A model generated the notes under the pieces. That model was given only the letters and a program-made list of their open reading frames with translations. It was not told where the DNA came from and searched no databases. Below, piece after piece: positions 1-8,796 of a stretch of 64,000 bases of DNA. The stretch comes from Aliiglaciecola sp. LCG003. GTDB taxonomy: Bacteria > Pseudomonadota > Gammaproteobacteria > Enterobacterales > Alteromonadaceae. Each line of letters starts with the position of its first letter. Position 1 is the first letter of the stretch. The stretch covers positions 3,224,001 through 3,288,000 of the forward strand of contig NZ_CP128185.1 in the NCBI RefSeq assembly GCF_030316135.1. The letters are read 5' to 3'. The position numbers and the translations under genes are program-made.

Positions 1-2
1 CG

Positions 3-308
3 CCAGCAATGCTGCAACTAAGTTATCTAGTTGACAGAACGAAAGTCGACTTTTGGCATGGGAAAGTTCCATCGACCCCAATGGGAATTTCATTAGCGGC
101 AGGCGTTCTAAATAGTAACGTATTGAAAATCCTGTTAAATCGTGGAGAAGTCCTGTGTGCCCCCCATGGATGGCATGTAGATGCTTACAAAAACAAATCC
201 AAACGAACATGGCGTCCTTGGGGGAATAAAAACCCTATACAGAAGTACATCATGTTTCCCATGGTTAAAAAGGCCATAGGCAAGCCCAAACCAGCGGATA
301 TTAGCTAA
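3..308 (+). CDS. C-terminal fragment, probable ThiF/MoeB-family protein (partial)
   Basis: The reading frame is open from the left edge of the window, so this is the 3' end of a gene that begins outside it; the first Met (position 9) need not be the start. The visible ~100 residues contain a stretch of the type 'SLAAGVLNSNVLKILLNRG' followed by 'DAYKNKSKRTWRPWGNKNP'. This resembles the tail of large ThiF/HesA/MoeB-type adenylyltransferases, where a helix is followed by a conserved Trp-Arg-Pro-x-Gly-Asn segment. The catalytic adenylation domain is not in the window, so the family call is from memory of this tail and tentative. It lies upstream of an exosortase island. Confidence 0.4.
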   Translation, partial: PAMLQLSYLVDRTKVDFWHGKVPSTPMGISLAAGVLNSNVLKILLNRGEVLCAPHGWHVDAYKNKSKRTWRPWGNKNPIQKYIMFPMVKKAIGKPKPADIS

Positions 309-606
309 AATAATAATAGCTTACGAACGGCCCCAAAGCGCTGTTGTGGAGCTAAAGCATGAAACTAAACATTATGTGCTTCTAATCATTGTTTAATTCA
401 CACACTTGACTCTAGCGGCTAGGTTTAACATTTGATGTGTTATCTTAGCTGCCAATCTATCCTCTCGATCCTAGCCTACTTTGTTCTTAAATGATTGTTT
501 TTCTTCAGGCTTCTTACAGCGTCTCTTAACCCGGTTCATTTTAACTTGTTTAAAAATAGGGCCTATAATGGATAGAAGTATTGGCTAAGCTACTTTGAGC
601 GGAAAA
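309..606. other. Intergenic region with no gene seen
   Basis: About 300 bases between the partial gene at the left edge and the terminator of the PEP-CTERM gene. I see no reading frame with a credible ribosome-binding site, no tRNA and no clear promoter. Confidence 0.5.
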
Positions 607-637
607 TAAAAAACCCGGCATAAGCCGGGTTTTTTAA
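607..637 (-). terminator. Rho-independent terminator of the PEP-CTERM gene
   Basis: AACCCGGC and GCCGGGTT form a GC-rich 8-bp stem around an ATAA loop, flanked by A-runs on the left and T-runs on the right. It can therefore terminate in both directions. It lies just after the stop codon of the leftward gene. Confidence 0.85.
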
Positions 638-652
638 CACTTTTAAAGTATC

Positions 653-1483
653 TTAGTTTTTACGTCTGCGACCTGCGCCAGCCAAACCTAAAAGACCAAG
701 ACCTAATACCGCCAAGCTTGAAGGCTCAGGGATTTGGAAAGATAATGAACCGTCGTGGTTACCAGCCAATGTGAAGGTACCATCGTTATTATCAATAACT
801 GTCACGAAACGCGGATCAGTGTTGAAGTCAACAAAACCGAAACCGTCAATTTCTTGATCAACCAAATCAGCTGCAGAACCTTTATCGAAGTTCAATACGT
901 CACCAGCTGCAATACCGTTTACCATACCAGCACCAACTGAAGAAATCATAGTTCTAAGCGAAGGACCACCTAAGCTCTGTGTCACACTCAAGAAATCAAG
1001 AGTGAACAATTCTACAAACTCGCTAGTGTTAGCAAAGCCTGGCGTGAAATAATAGAAAGTGATTTCACCAGTATTATAATCTGTCGCTAAGCCAGGGCCT
1101 AAGGTACCAGATAGTTCGAATTGGAAGGTTAAACCCCAGTTACCGAAACCATTGTGGCTTTCAGTACCGAATTGATTTGGTAAAAACCCAGCAACGGCAT
1201 TGTTAGCGATATTAGCGCCAGCAGCAGGGCCACTGATGAATCCACCTGTAGTAGTGATAGCATCACCCGCAGTTGGACCATTCATATCAGCATCAGTTAC
1301 CAATGTTGAAGACGAATAGTTATAAGACATTTGCTCTAACCAACCAGTAGTTGTTGCACCAGCAGCTTGATTTTTCAGGTTATCACCGAAATCAGCACCT
1401 GCATCAATGTAAAATGCATCAGCCATGGCTACCGAAGAACCAGTTGCTAAAATCATCCCTGCTATTAAAGACTTGTAATTCAT
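653..1483 (-). CDS. PEP-CTERM sorting domain-containing surface/secreted protein
   Basis: A 276-residue exported protein. The N-terminus is a signal peptide (about residues 1-22, ending 'SSVAMADA'). The C-terminus carries a full PEP-CTERM tag: 'PEPSS', a short Leu/Gly/Ala transmembrane stretch ('LAVLGLGLLGLAGA') and a final Arg cluster (RRRK). Exosortases cut this tag, and the proteins are exported together with exopolysaccharide. The middle is low in Cys and rich in Gly, Asn, Thr and Asp, which is typical of these proteins, and gives no further domain I recognise. A good GGAG ribosome-binding site precedes the ATG. The gene stands alone between a sigma-54-type promoter and a strong terminator, next to prsT. 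Substrate status for XrtA is inferred from the tag and neighbours. Confidence 0.93.
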   Translation of the reverse strand: MNYKSLIAGMILATGSSVAMADAFYIDAGADFGDNLKNQAAGATTTGWLEQMSYNYSSSTLVTDADMNGPTAGDAITTTGGFISGPAAGANIANNAVAGFLPNQFGTESHNGFGNWGLTFQFELSGTLGPGLATDYNTGEITFYYFTPGFANTSEFVELFTLDFLSVTQSLGGPSLRTMISSVGAGMVNGIAAGDVLNFDKGSAADLVDQEIDGFGFVDFNTDPRFVTVIDNNDGTFTLAGNHDGSLSFQIPEPSSLAVLGLGLLGLAGAGRRRKN

Positions 1484-1555
1484 ATTTATTCTCCAGCGAG
1501 TAAGTTAAAGTTGTTAAAGCTATTTTGCATGTCTAGCTTTCCATGATTGTATAAA

Positions 1556-1570
1556 GCATATTACGGGCCA
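1556..1570 (-). promoter_or_regulatory. Sigma-54 (RpoN) type promoter of the PEP-CTERM gene
   Basis: Read on the minus strand the site is TGGCCCGTAATATGC, against the consensus TGGCACG-N4-TTGC. The invariant GG and GC are present at the correct spacing, and 9 of the 11 consensus positions match. The predicted start of transcription is near 1544, giving a leader of about 60 bases before the ATG at 1483. PEP-CTERM genes are known to be preceded by such promoters in species with the PrsK/PrsR system. Confidence 0.7.
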
Positions 1571-1613
1571 ACTTTTAACTCACTGTTTTTACGTTGTTTT
1601 TTATTTATGACTG

Positions 1614-1654
1614 TTGGGGAGTGTTAAAAATGCTGACACTTTAATTACCCCCAA
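1614..1654. repeat. Imperfect inverted repeat between prsT and the PEP-CTERM promoter
   Basis: TTGGGG-AGTGT (1614-1624) is mirrored by ACACT (1636-1640) and CCCCAA (1649-1654), with an extra unpaired segment on the right arm. It lies just after the prsT stop codon and 45-85 bases upstream of the sigma-54-type promoter. It could be the prsT terminator (no strong U-run) or an activator-binding site. Confidence 0.45.
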
Positions 1655-1660
1655 GTGCTA

Positions 1661-4327
1661 TTATTGATTCGCTTTTTGAGCCGCTTCGTAATGTATTCGA
1701 TAGTCCTGGTTACTTGGCTGCAAATCAAATGCTTTTTTACTAACTTCTAATGCTCTTTTCAGATCACCATTTTTCAATAATGCGACACCTAGAGTATCCA
1801 GCATCATAGGGTTTTCAGGTCGCAGCGCTACCGCTTTTTCTGCATAATCCACCGCTTTAACTGTCTCCCCTGTTTGCCCGTACAGCCAGCCTAAATTGTT
1901 TAGTACAATTATATTTTCCGGTAAATACTCAACTAAGAATACATAGTGTTCAATTGCTTTTTCAGGGAATTCCTGCATATACATTTCGGCTAATCTTGCT
2001 CTTGTATTAAGATCTAATTTCCGAACTTGTAAATGCTTCTCTAATAGATCAGTTGCGCCTTGTGGCTCATTTAATTGCTTCTTGACTTCAGCCATATAAA
2101 GAACGAACCGCCCATCACCGCTTTCATCATAGTAAGCCTGCAGCAGAGGAAGCGCTTTAGAGAATTTTTTCTCTGCATAATAAATCTGTCCCTGTAAGCC
2201 TTTAACCATGTTGCTTGACTTAACATGGGCAGGAAGATTATTTAATAACCGCTGAGCCACTGATACATTGCCATTGATCAAACTATAATGAACTTCCATC
2301 ACCTTAAACTCAGCATCATTTTGATGAAAATTCTGCGCCCGTTTAACCGTATCCAGCGCGCCAACTAAATCTCTAATACCATCATAAATAACGATAGCCG
2401 CCAGCCAAGGCTCTCTGCGCATGGGTTCCAACTGTTGCCATTTCAAATACACGTTTAATGCATCCGATGGATTATTTAAAGCTAACAGGCTGTCTGCTTG
2501 TGCTTTCCAGTAAAATACCGGTAAATCAGGTTGGGCTTTAACAGTAGTTAGAACATCGAGCACTTGTTGAGGTTTAGACTGCAAAACTAGCGCACGAGCA
2601 TAATTCAGCTTCTTCTCTAAGTCATTAGGATCCTTTTCATGGATAGCCTTTATCAGACTCAGAGCATCTTTTGTTTGTGAGGAACCTTGCGCTTGAGCCG
2701 CCACTAAATACTCAAATGATGCTTGCAAATATTCTGGATTTTCCTTAGCTGCTCGTTCAAGTAATACTAAGGCATCTTTATTGTTACCCTGTTCTTCAGC
2801 TTCCTTCGCTAAAAACTTAAGAGAGGTCGGATTATTCGGCGCAACATCCAAAGCCCGCTTGTGTGTCAGCTTGGCAAGTTCAAGCTGACCGGAAACTGTA
2901 TATATCTCTGCAAGTAAATTAAACGCGGTGATATTATCTGGCTGTTCCGAGATCCATTGCTTGGCGACCTCTGCAGCGCTATCAAAGTTTTTTTGTACAA
3001 CATATGACTGAGCCAAAGCGAGTCGTGCTTGCATCGCCTCAGGATCTTCGGCTATCGCTTCTTCAAGATCCTGATAGCCAGTTCTATCATTCAACGACAG
3101 TTTTAGCATTCCCAAGCGGGTTTTTTCTTGAGAACTACTTGGTTCAACCTTTTTTGCTAACTCAAGCATTTTTTTAGCTTGCTGTCTATTACCCTTATTA
3201 ACCAAGTCAAATCCGGCCTGAGTAAATAGCCTAGCATCAGAAAGATCGAAGCCTCCAAGGTTACTCAGGGTTTGAGCTGCATCTGTGCTGTAGCCCAAAC
3301 GTAACTGTATTTCAGCAAACAAGCGTTTACCGGGATGATCTGTAGGTAATAAATTCTGGATGGAAGCTAAATGACTGTGGGCTTGCTCAAGTTTATTTTG
3401 CTGATAAGCAGCGACTCCAGCGATTAAGCGGACCCGAGGTGCATTAGAACCATTTGCAATTGCCTGTTCCATAGCTACTTTAGCGCCAGCATAGTCATTT
3501 TTATTAAATTTCATTACGCCGACAAATTCATTGAGTCTTGGATTGTCAGGCAATTTTTCAACTAAAGGCGTAATTAATGCCTCAGCTTCATCGTATTGCT
3601 GATGTTGTAACAGCGCGTCAATTAATAAGAAATTTCCCTGAGCGTCACCAGGCATTTGCTTATTATAGGCTTTAAAGTCTTGTATCGCTGTCTCGTAATC
3701 CTTTTGGCGTAAACTCAATTGCCCTTGTAACAGTCGTGCTTGCATAAACTCAGGGTCTGCCGTTAATAACTCCTGCAAGATCATCAAAGCATCATTTAGT
3801 TCACCATCCTGTAATGCATGGTTAGCACGGCCGAGTCGGCTGTATGATGACTGAGGGGCTAATTCTGCTGCACGTTTAATCGCTAACTTTGCTCGAGATA
3901 CTTCGTTTTGTCTAAACAGAGCCAAGCCTTTGTAGGTTTGCGCGGCGGCTTCGGCTTCTGCGGACAATCCTGTAACACGTTCGACAATAGTGATTATTTG
4001 TTGATCTTTTTTAAGAAAATCTAACGCTCCGAGATATATAGGTAATACTTGATTTTTAAAGTAGCCTCCGTCAAAGGCAATTTTAAGCTCTTTTTCAGCT
4101 GACGCGGCATTACCACGACTAAAATAAATAGATCCAAGTAAGAATCGCGCTTTTAGGTTTTTCGGGTCACTGGACAATGCATTTTTCAGCACAATAATGG
4201 CTTTATCCGACTGGTTTTCCAAAATAGCACTTTCTGCTTCTTCAATGTATTCCGTCGGGGTTTTCTGGCTACAGGCTACCAACGCAAGCGTTGCCAATAA
4301 CAATCCATATTTTTTTATTGAATTCAT
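1661..4327 (-). CDS. prsT: PEP-CTERM system TPR-repeat lipoprotein PrsT
   Basis: An 888-residue lipoprotein. The N-terminus has a lipoprotein signal ('LLLATLALVACSQK', lipobox LVAC with the Cys at about residue 19). The rest is almost entirely tetratricopeptide repeats: recurring Ala/Leu/Tyr-rich helix pairs, with canonical repeats near the C-terminus such as 'VLNNLGWLYGQTGE'. Length and layout match PrsT, a marker of exosortase A systems thought to assist secretion or assembly of exopolysaccharide and PEP-CTERM proteins at the outer membrane. It is downstream of wecC in the same direction, separated by 118 bases that hold a hairpin. The family assignment is firm. The molecular role is only inferred for the family as a whole. 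Confidence 0.92.
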   Translation of the reverse strand: MNSIKKYGLLLATLALVACSQKTPTEYIEEAESAILENQSDKAIIVLKNALSSDPKNLKARFLLGSIYFSRGNAASAEKELKIAFDGGYFKNQVLPIYLGALDFLKKDQQIITIVERVTGLSAEAEAAAQTYKGLALFRQNEVSRAKLAIKRAAELAPQSSYSRLGRANHALQDGELNDALMILQELLTADPEFMQARLLQGQLSLRQKDYETAIQDFKAYNKQMPGDAQGNFLLIDALLQHQQYDEAEALITPLVEKLPDNPRLNEFVGVMKFNKNDYAGAKVAMEQAIANGSNAPRVRLIAGVAAYQQNKLEQAHSHLASIQNLLPTDHPGKRLFAEIQLRLGYSTDAAQTLSNLGGFDLSDARLFTQAGFDLVNKGNRQQAKKMLELAKKVEPSSSQEKTRLGMLKLSLNDRTGYQDLEEAIAEDPEAMQARLALAQSYVVQKNFDSAAEVAKQWISEQPDNITAFNLLAEIYTVSGQLELAKLTHKRALDVAPNNPTSLKFLAKEAEEQGNNKDALVLLERAAKENPEYLQASFEYLVAAQAQGSSQTKDALSLIKAIHEKDPNDLEKKLNYARALVLQSKPQQVLDVLTTVKAQPDLPVFYWKAQADSLLALNNPSDALNVYLKWQQLEPMRREPWLAAIVIYDGIRDLVGALDTVKRAQNFHQNDAEFKVMEVHYSLINGNVSVAQRLLNNLPAHVKSSNMVKGLQGQIYYAEKKFSKALPLLQAYYDESGDGRFVLYMAEVKKQLNEPQGATDLLEKHLQVRKLDLNTRARLAEMYMQEFPEKAIEHYVFLVEYLPENIIVLNNLGWLYGQTGETVKAVDYAEKAVALRPENPMMLDTLGVALLKNGDLKRALEVSKKAFDLQPSNQDYRIHYEAAQKANQ

Positions 4328-4368
4328 ACGATGCTCTTTACTAATTAATAAACTAATTTGAGTGTAAA

Positions 4369-4398
4369 CCTACAATAGAACTGAAATTCTATTGTAGG
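4369..4398 (-). terminator. 12-bp perfect hairpin between wecC and prsT (terminator or attenuator)
   Basis: CCTACAATAGAA and TTCTATTGTAGG pair perfectly around a six-base loop. On the minus strand it is followed only by TTTACACT, a weak U-run, so full termination is uncertain. It could partly separate prsT expression from the wecBC genes or protect the wecC 3' end. Confidence 0.55.
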
Positions 4399-4445
4399 CA
4401 GCGTGTTTCGCGAAAGAAAGGGCAATTATCGAAAAGCAGAAACAG

Positions 4446-5687
4446 CTAAGAAATAAGCCCACTTGAATCGATTAATACTTTGGTATTGAAATGAGACTTG
4501 TCTAATACTTTAAATTGTTTGTGATTGACTAATACAAGCACAATATTTGCCTGTTGAATGGCCGTATCTAAGCTCACAAGCTCGATTTTGCTGCCTTCGA
4601 GTTTAGCCGGTAACTGATGAATATTAGGTTCAACAGCCAAAATACGACCAACACCTAACTCAGCAAGCTTTTGCGTAATTCCAAGTGCAGGGCTTTCCCG
4701 AAGGTCATCGATATCAGGTTTAAATGCCAGCCCTAAACAAGCAATAACGGGACGTTTGAATTCATCTGCAGCCTGTTTCACTTTGTTGATCACATATTCA
4801 GGCTTGCCATCATTGACTTCTCTTGCGGTACGGATCATACGCGCAGACTCAGGAGCTGAGGCCACGATGAACCAAGGGTCTACAGCAATACAATGACCGC
4901 CAACACCAGGCCCAGGAGTCAGAATATTAACTCTGGGGTGACGATTTGCTAGCGCAATCAACTCCCATACATTTATGCTTAGCTCATCACAAATGACAGA
5001 CAGCTCATTGGCGAAGGCTATGTTGACGTCGCGAAAGCTATTCTCTGTCAACTTCGCCATTTCTGCAGTTCTTGCATTAGTAGAAATACAATTTCCGCGG
5101 ACAAAAATCTTATATAGCTCAATGGCTTTTTCGCTACATGCCGCAGACATTCCGCCAATAATACGATCATTAGAGACTAACTCTTCCAATACACGGCCGG
5201 GTAACACCCGCTCAGGACAATGGGCAACGTACATGTCTGGCTCATGTGAAGGATGGCCAGGAAAATACAAATCAGGCCGTAGTGTTTGCAACCAACCTGT
5301 GAGCTTTTCCGTTGCGCCCACCGGAGACGTGGATTCAAGGATCACCAAATTACCTTTTTCAAGCACCGGAGCTATAGCTTCTGCCGCTTTTTCGATGTAA
5401 CTCAAATCAGGCTGTTTATCTTCCTTGAACGGAGTTGGCACCGCAATCATAAATGCTTGGGCAGCTTCAGGAGTCAATGAGGCGCGCAATTTCCCCATAG
5501 TGACAGCAGCTTGAACGACCATGTCCAAATCCGGCTCAACAATATGAACTTTTCCCTGGTTGATGGTGTCGACTGCCTGTTTGGATACATCGATGCCGAT
5601 AACTTCGATGCCTCTAGATGCTATTACGGCCGCCGTCGGCAAGCCTATATAACCCAACCCTACTACTGAAACTTTTTCAAATGCCAT
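4446..5687 (-). CDS. wecC: UDP-N-acetyl-D-mannosamine dehydrogenase
   Basis: A 413-residue cytosolic NAD-dependent enzyme of the UDP-glucose/UDP-mannose dehydrogenase family. It oxidises UDP-ManNAc to UDP-ManNAcA in two steps. Visible marks are the N-terminal NAD-binding loop 'GLGYIGLPTA' (about residues 10-19) and the catalytic segment 'GGHCIAVDPW' with the nucleophilic Cys near residue 266. The C-terminal UDP-binding domain begins near 'CLGLAFKPDIDDLRESP'. Length fits WecC (about 420). It follows wecB after an 8-base gap, so the two are co-transcribed and act in sequence. Here they probably feed ManNAcA into the exopolysaccharide of the exosortase island; a role in an ECA-like glycan cannot be excluded. 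Confidence 0.92.
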   Translation of the reverse strand: MAFEKVSVVGLGYIGLPTAAVIASRGIEVIGIDVSKQAVDTINQGKVHIVEPDLDMVVQAAVTMGKLRASLTPEAAQAFMIAVPTPFKEDKQPDLSYIEKAAEAIAPVLEKGNLVILESTSPVGATEKLTGWLQTLRPDLYFPGHPSHEPDMYVAHCPERVLPGRVLEELVSNDRIIGGMSAACSEKAIELYKIFVRGNCISTNARTAEMAKLTENSFRDVNIAFANELSVICDELSINVWELIALANRHPRVNILTPGPGVGGHCIAVDPWFIVASAPESARMIRTAREVNDGKPEYVINKVKQAADEFKRPVIACLGLAFKPDIDDLRESPALGITQKLAELGVGRILAVEPNIHQLPAKLEGSKIELVSLDTAIQQANIVLVLVNHKQFKVLDKSHFNTKVLIDSSGLIS

Positions 5688-5695
5688 ACTATTCC

Positions 5696-6820
5696 TTAAT
5701 TATTGACGATGATATCGCGTATCCGCTGACAGGCTTTGCCATCTCCATACGGATTATGGGCAAATGACATCTTCTCATATGCGCCAGAATCGTCTAACAA
5801 CAATTCGGCCTGCTCTACTATAGTCTGATAATCGGTACCAACTAGTTTAACTGTACCTGCTTCAACGGCTTCTGGTCGCTCGGTTGTATCGCGCATGACT
5901 AGCACGGGTTTGCCTAGCGACGGGGCTTCTTCTTGCACTCCACCTGAGTCTGTCAAAATGATATGGGCGCGACTCATCAAATATACAAAGGGCAAATATT
6001 CCTGTGGTTCGATTAAAAATACATCGTCGGTATCGGCCAGCAGCCTATTGACGGGCTCTTGCACATTTGGATTAAGGTGAACGGGATATAGCACTTGCAC
6101 ATCAGGCTTTTCTGATAGGGTTCTCAATGCACGACAAATATTTTCAAAGCCGCCACCAAAGCTTTCCCGGCGATGCCCAGTCACCAAAATCAATTTTTTC
6201 TGTGGATCCAAGAACGAGAACTTTTCTGACATTTGGCGATTCAGTTCTAGGTCATTTTTTACTTTATCCGCCACCTGCACTAGTGCGTCAATCACAGTGT
6301 TGCCTGTCACAAATACACTTTGTGGCGCCACACCTTCTGCTAATAGGTTTGCTTGGGCTTTTTCAGTTGGCGCAAAATGCAGTTGTGTCAATGACCCGGT
6401 CAATTTACGATTAATTTCTTCTGGCCAAGGACTGTATATATCACCGGTCCGCAGTCCAGCTTCAACATGCCCAACAGCAATACGTTGATAAAACGCAGCC
6501 AGCGATGCGGCAAAGGTGGTAGTGGTATCTCCGTGTACTAGCACCAAATCAGGCTTTGCTTCGCTGAACACGTCTCTAAGGCCTAGTAGTGCTCGTGTGG
6601 TAATATCGTACAAATCTTGACCTGGCTGCATTAAATCTAAGTCATAGTCTGGTGTTAAGGTAAACAACTCCAAGACCTGGTCAAGCATTTGGCGATGCTG
6701 TGCCGTGACACAAACCGATACATCTAAGCGACTATCATTTTTTAACGCTAGTGCTAGCGGAGCCATTTTAATTGCTTCTGGACGAGTACCAAAAACCAAC
6801 ATTACTTTTTTTGTTGTCAT
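5696..6820 (-). CDS. wecB: UDP-N-acetylglucosamine 2-epimerase (non-hydrolysing)
   Basis: A 374-residue cytosolic enzyme converting UDP-GlcNAc to UDP-ManNAc, the substrate of the next gene product. Family marks are '[14 protein letters not shown]' at the N-terminus, '[10 protein letters not shown]', '[10 protein letters not shown]' and '[19 protein letters not shown]' in the UDP-binding half. I place the start at the ATG at 6820 ('[15 protein letters not shown]'). The longer frame to 6871 would add 17 unconserved residues and overlap the acyl carrier protein gene. With this start the length is almost that of E. coli WecB, and the gap to the upstream gene is 20 bases. Third gene of the leftward run ACP-wecB-wecC. 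Confidence 0.93.
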   Translation of the reverse strand: MTTKKVMLVFGTRPEAIKMAPLALALKNDSRLDVSVCVTAQHRQMLDQVLELFTLTPDYDLDLMQPGQDLYDITTRALLGLRDVFSEAKPDLVLVHGDTTTTFAASLAAFYQRIAVGHVEAGLRTGDIYSPWPEEINRKLTGSLTQLHFAPTEKAQANLLAEGVAPQSVFVTGNTVIDALVQVADKVKNDLELNRQMSEKFSFLDPQKKLILVTGHRRESFGGGFENICRALRTLSEKPDVQVLYPVHLNPNVQEPVNRLLADTDDVFLIEPQEYLPFVYLMSRAHIILTDSGGVQEEAPSLGKPVLVMRDTTERPEAVEAGTVKLVGTDYQTIVEQAELLLDDSGAYEKMSFAHNPYGDGKACQRIRDIIVNN

Positions 6821-6840
6821 ATCTTGAGGTTCTTTTTTGG

Positions 6841-7086
6841 TTACTGTACTTTTTCTTCTACAAAGGCGCAAAGTGCACCGAATGTTTCAAAAATATCAGC
6901 ACTGATTTCATCATCATCTATTTCGATACCAAAGGTATCTTCGATGGCCGTTAACACTGTTACCACAGCCATTGAATCGAACTCAGGTATGGCACCTAAT
7001 AAAGCGGTATCTTCATCAAACTCGCTGTCACTTGATAATTGCAGTACGTCAATTAAAATTTCTTTCACCGAAGCGGCTATATTCAT
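6841..7086 (-). CDS. Acyl carrier protein, exosortase A cluster type
   Basis: A small acidic protein of 81 residues with the acyl-carrier fold. The segment '[12 protein letters not shown]' contains the Ser (residue 38) that receives phosphopantetheine; it is a clear DSM-type site. I chose the ATG at 7086, with an AGG-rich ribosome-binding site, over the longer frame to 7146, whose first 20 residues are not ACP-like. It is divergent from an XrtA-associated acyl-CoA ligase and decarboxylase, an arrangement seen in exosortase A loci. The likely job is to carry an acyl or aminoacyl group activated by that ligase. The cargo is unknown. Confidence 0.85.
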   Translation of the reverse strand: MNIAASVKEILIDVLQLSSDSEFDEDTALLGAIPEFDSMAVVTVLTAIEDTFGIEIDDDEISADIFETFGALCAFVEEKVQ

Positions 7087-7218
7087 TCTTTCACTACCTG
7101 TATTATTATATTTTTTGGTATGGTTAAAATAAACCTCTACCAACATCGCACTTATTGTTCCATTATTTAAAGTAATAAGAAATAGTTGCAGTCAATAAAC
7201 AAGAGATAAGTATTAAAA
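7087..7218. promoter_or_regulatory. Divergent promoter region between the ACP-wecBC-prsT and ligase-decarboxylase arms
   Basis: About 130 AT-rich bases between two divergent operons. It must hold promoters for both. No sigma-54-type GG/GC pair at the right spacing is seen, so these arms are probably read by another sigma factor. Confidence 0.4.
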
Positions 7219-8796
7219 ATGGTAACATTTTTCGATGAGTTAGTATCAAAATCCTCAGTCCAGCATGGCTCTAGAAGCGCTTTGATACATAAGCAAAATA
7301 CGCTGAGTTACGCGGAATTAGATGAACAAATTAGCAAAACGGCCATAGGCTTGACGGGGTTAGGCCTAAATCGGCATGACCGAGTTGCTGTGTTCCTTCC
7401 CAAAGTACCTGAAACTATCATTAGCTTATTTGCCATAAGTCGGGCATTCGGCGTGTTTGTGCCAGTTAATTCGGTCCTGAAAGCCCCCCAGGTTCAGCAC
7501 ATTTTGAATGATTGTGATGTCAAAATTTTAATCACCAGTAGTGATCGGCTAAAAGCACTTGACCCGATATTGGCTGCTTGTCCCGCCTTGCAGCATATTA
7601 TCTTGATAGATAAATTACCGGCGACTTTCAATCACCAAATTAACACGGTTTTGTTACACCAATTACCTGCTATGTCTTTGCCCGAACTCACTCGTGCAGA
7701 TAACGATATGGCGGCGATTTTGTATACCTCAGGAAGCACGGGAAAACCCAAAGGTGTAGTGCTTTCCCACCGCAATATAGTGGCGGGTGCACTGAGTGTC
7801 TCTCAGTATTTAAATAACGATCACCAAGATGTGTTACTGGCTCTTTTGCCTCTGAGTTTTGACTATGGTTTAAGCCAAGTAACCACAGCATTTATTAGTG
7901 GTGCGACTTGCGTATTGCTGGATTATTTACTTCCCGGCGATGTGGTTAAAACCATTGAAAAACATCAAGTTACTGGATTAGCCGCGGTTCCACCTTTATG
8001 GCAGCAGTTGATGAAAGTGAATTGGCCCGAGTCAGCCACCCAACAGTTGCGCTACTTTACCAATTCAGGCGGCGCTATGCCCTTAGTTACACTGAATAAA
8101 TTACGGGAAACCTTTAGCAATGCTGACCCATACCTAATGTATGGGCTTACCGAAGCCTTTCGCAGTACCTATTTGCATCCGAGTAAAGTAGATGAGCGAG
8201 TAGGCTCTATGGGTAAAGCTATCCCCAATGCTGAAATAATGGTGGTACGAGAGGATGGCAGCGAGTGTGATGTCGACGAACCGGGTGAGTTGGTTCACCG
8301 TGGTCCTCATGTTAGTTTAGGCTATTGGAATGACCATGCCAAAACCGCTGAGCGCTTTAAACCGGTTCCGACTAAATTAAATGGCCTAGTACTGTCGGAA
8401 ATGGCGGTCTGGTCTGGCGATACCGTAAAGAGAGATAAAGATGGTTACCTCTATTTTGTTGGTCGCAAAGATGAAATGATTAAAACATCGGGCTATCGAG
8501 TCAGCCCTATGGAAGTAGAAGAAGCCTGCTATCAAGCTGCTGATGAAGTGGCAGAAGCAGTGGCAACAGGTGTAAATGACTTAGAATTAGGTCAAGCGGT
8601 GGTGCTGCTTTTAGTCTTAAAAGATGATGTGACAACCACTCAGAAAGACATCTTGGCCAAATGTAAAAAAGCTATGCCTAATTTTATGCATCCTAAATAT
8701 GTAGAGTTTCGGACGACATTGCCGCGCAATCCTAATGGAAAAGTCGACCGCAGCTTGTTAAGCAAAGAAGTAAAGGAAAAATACCAAAATGGCTAA
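7219..8796 (+). CDS. Acyl-CoA ligase (AMP-forming), exosortase A system-associated
   Basis: A 525-residue cytosolic adenylate-forming enzyme. The P-loop 'LYTSGSTGKPKGVVLSHRN' lies near residues 167-185. 'LMYGLTEAFRSTYL' is the A5 motif, and 'FVGRKDEMIKTSGYRVSPMEVEE' is the hinge and A8 region. The catalytic Lys is in the C-terminal 'NPNGKVDRSLL'. All key motifs are intact. It activates a carboxylic acid as an adenylate and passes it to CoA or to a carrier protein. The ACP is encoded just upstream on the other strand and the PLP decarboxylase gene overlaps its 3' end by 8 bases, so the three probably form one small pathway. The set matches the known XrtA-associated ligase/decarboxylase pair. 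The true substrate is unknown. Confidence 0.88.
   Translation: MVTFFDELVSKSSVQHGSRSALIHKQNTLSYAELDEQISKTAIGLTGLGLNRHDRVAVFLPKVPETIISLFAISRAFGVFVPVNSVLKAPQVQHILNDCDVKILITSSDRLKALDPILAACPALQHIILIDKLPATFNHQINTVLLHQLPAMSLPELTRADNDMAAILYTSGSTGKPKGVVLSHRNIVAGALSVSQYLNNDHQDVLLALLPLSFDYGLSQVTTAFISGATCVLLDYLLPGDVVKTIEKHQVTGLAAVPPLWQQLMKVNWPESATQQLRYFTNSGGAMPLVTLNKLRETFSNADPYLMYGLTEAFRSTYLHPSKVDERVGSMGKAIPNAEIMVVREDGSECDVDEPGELVHRGPHVSLGYWNDHAKTAERFKPVPTKLNGLVLSEMAVWSGDTVKRDKDGYLYFVGRKDEMIKTSGYRVSPMEVEEACYQAADEVAEAVATGVNDLELGQAVVLLLVLKDDVTTTQKDILAKCKKAMPNFMHPKYVEFRTTLPRNPNGKVDRSLLSKEVKEKYQNG

Noticed and set aside
6821-6871. Longer N-terminus of WecB
   Set aside because: The 17 extra residues are unlike the family and would overlap the acyl carrier protein gene; the ATG at 6820 gives the standard start.
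7087-7218. Search for a sigma-54 site in the ligase/ACP divergent region
   Set aside because: TTGCA near 7186 has no GG at the needed distance upstream; no match on the other strand.
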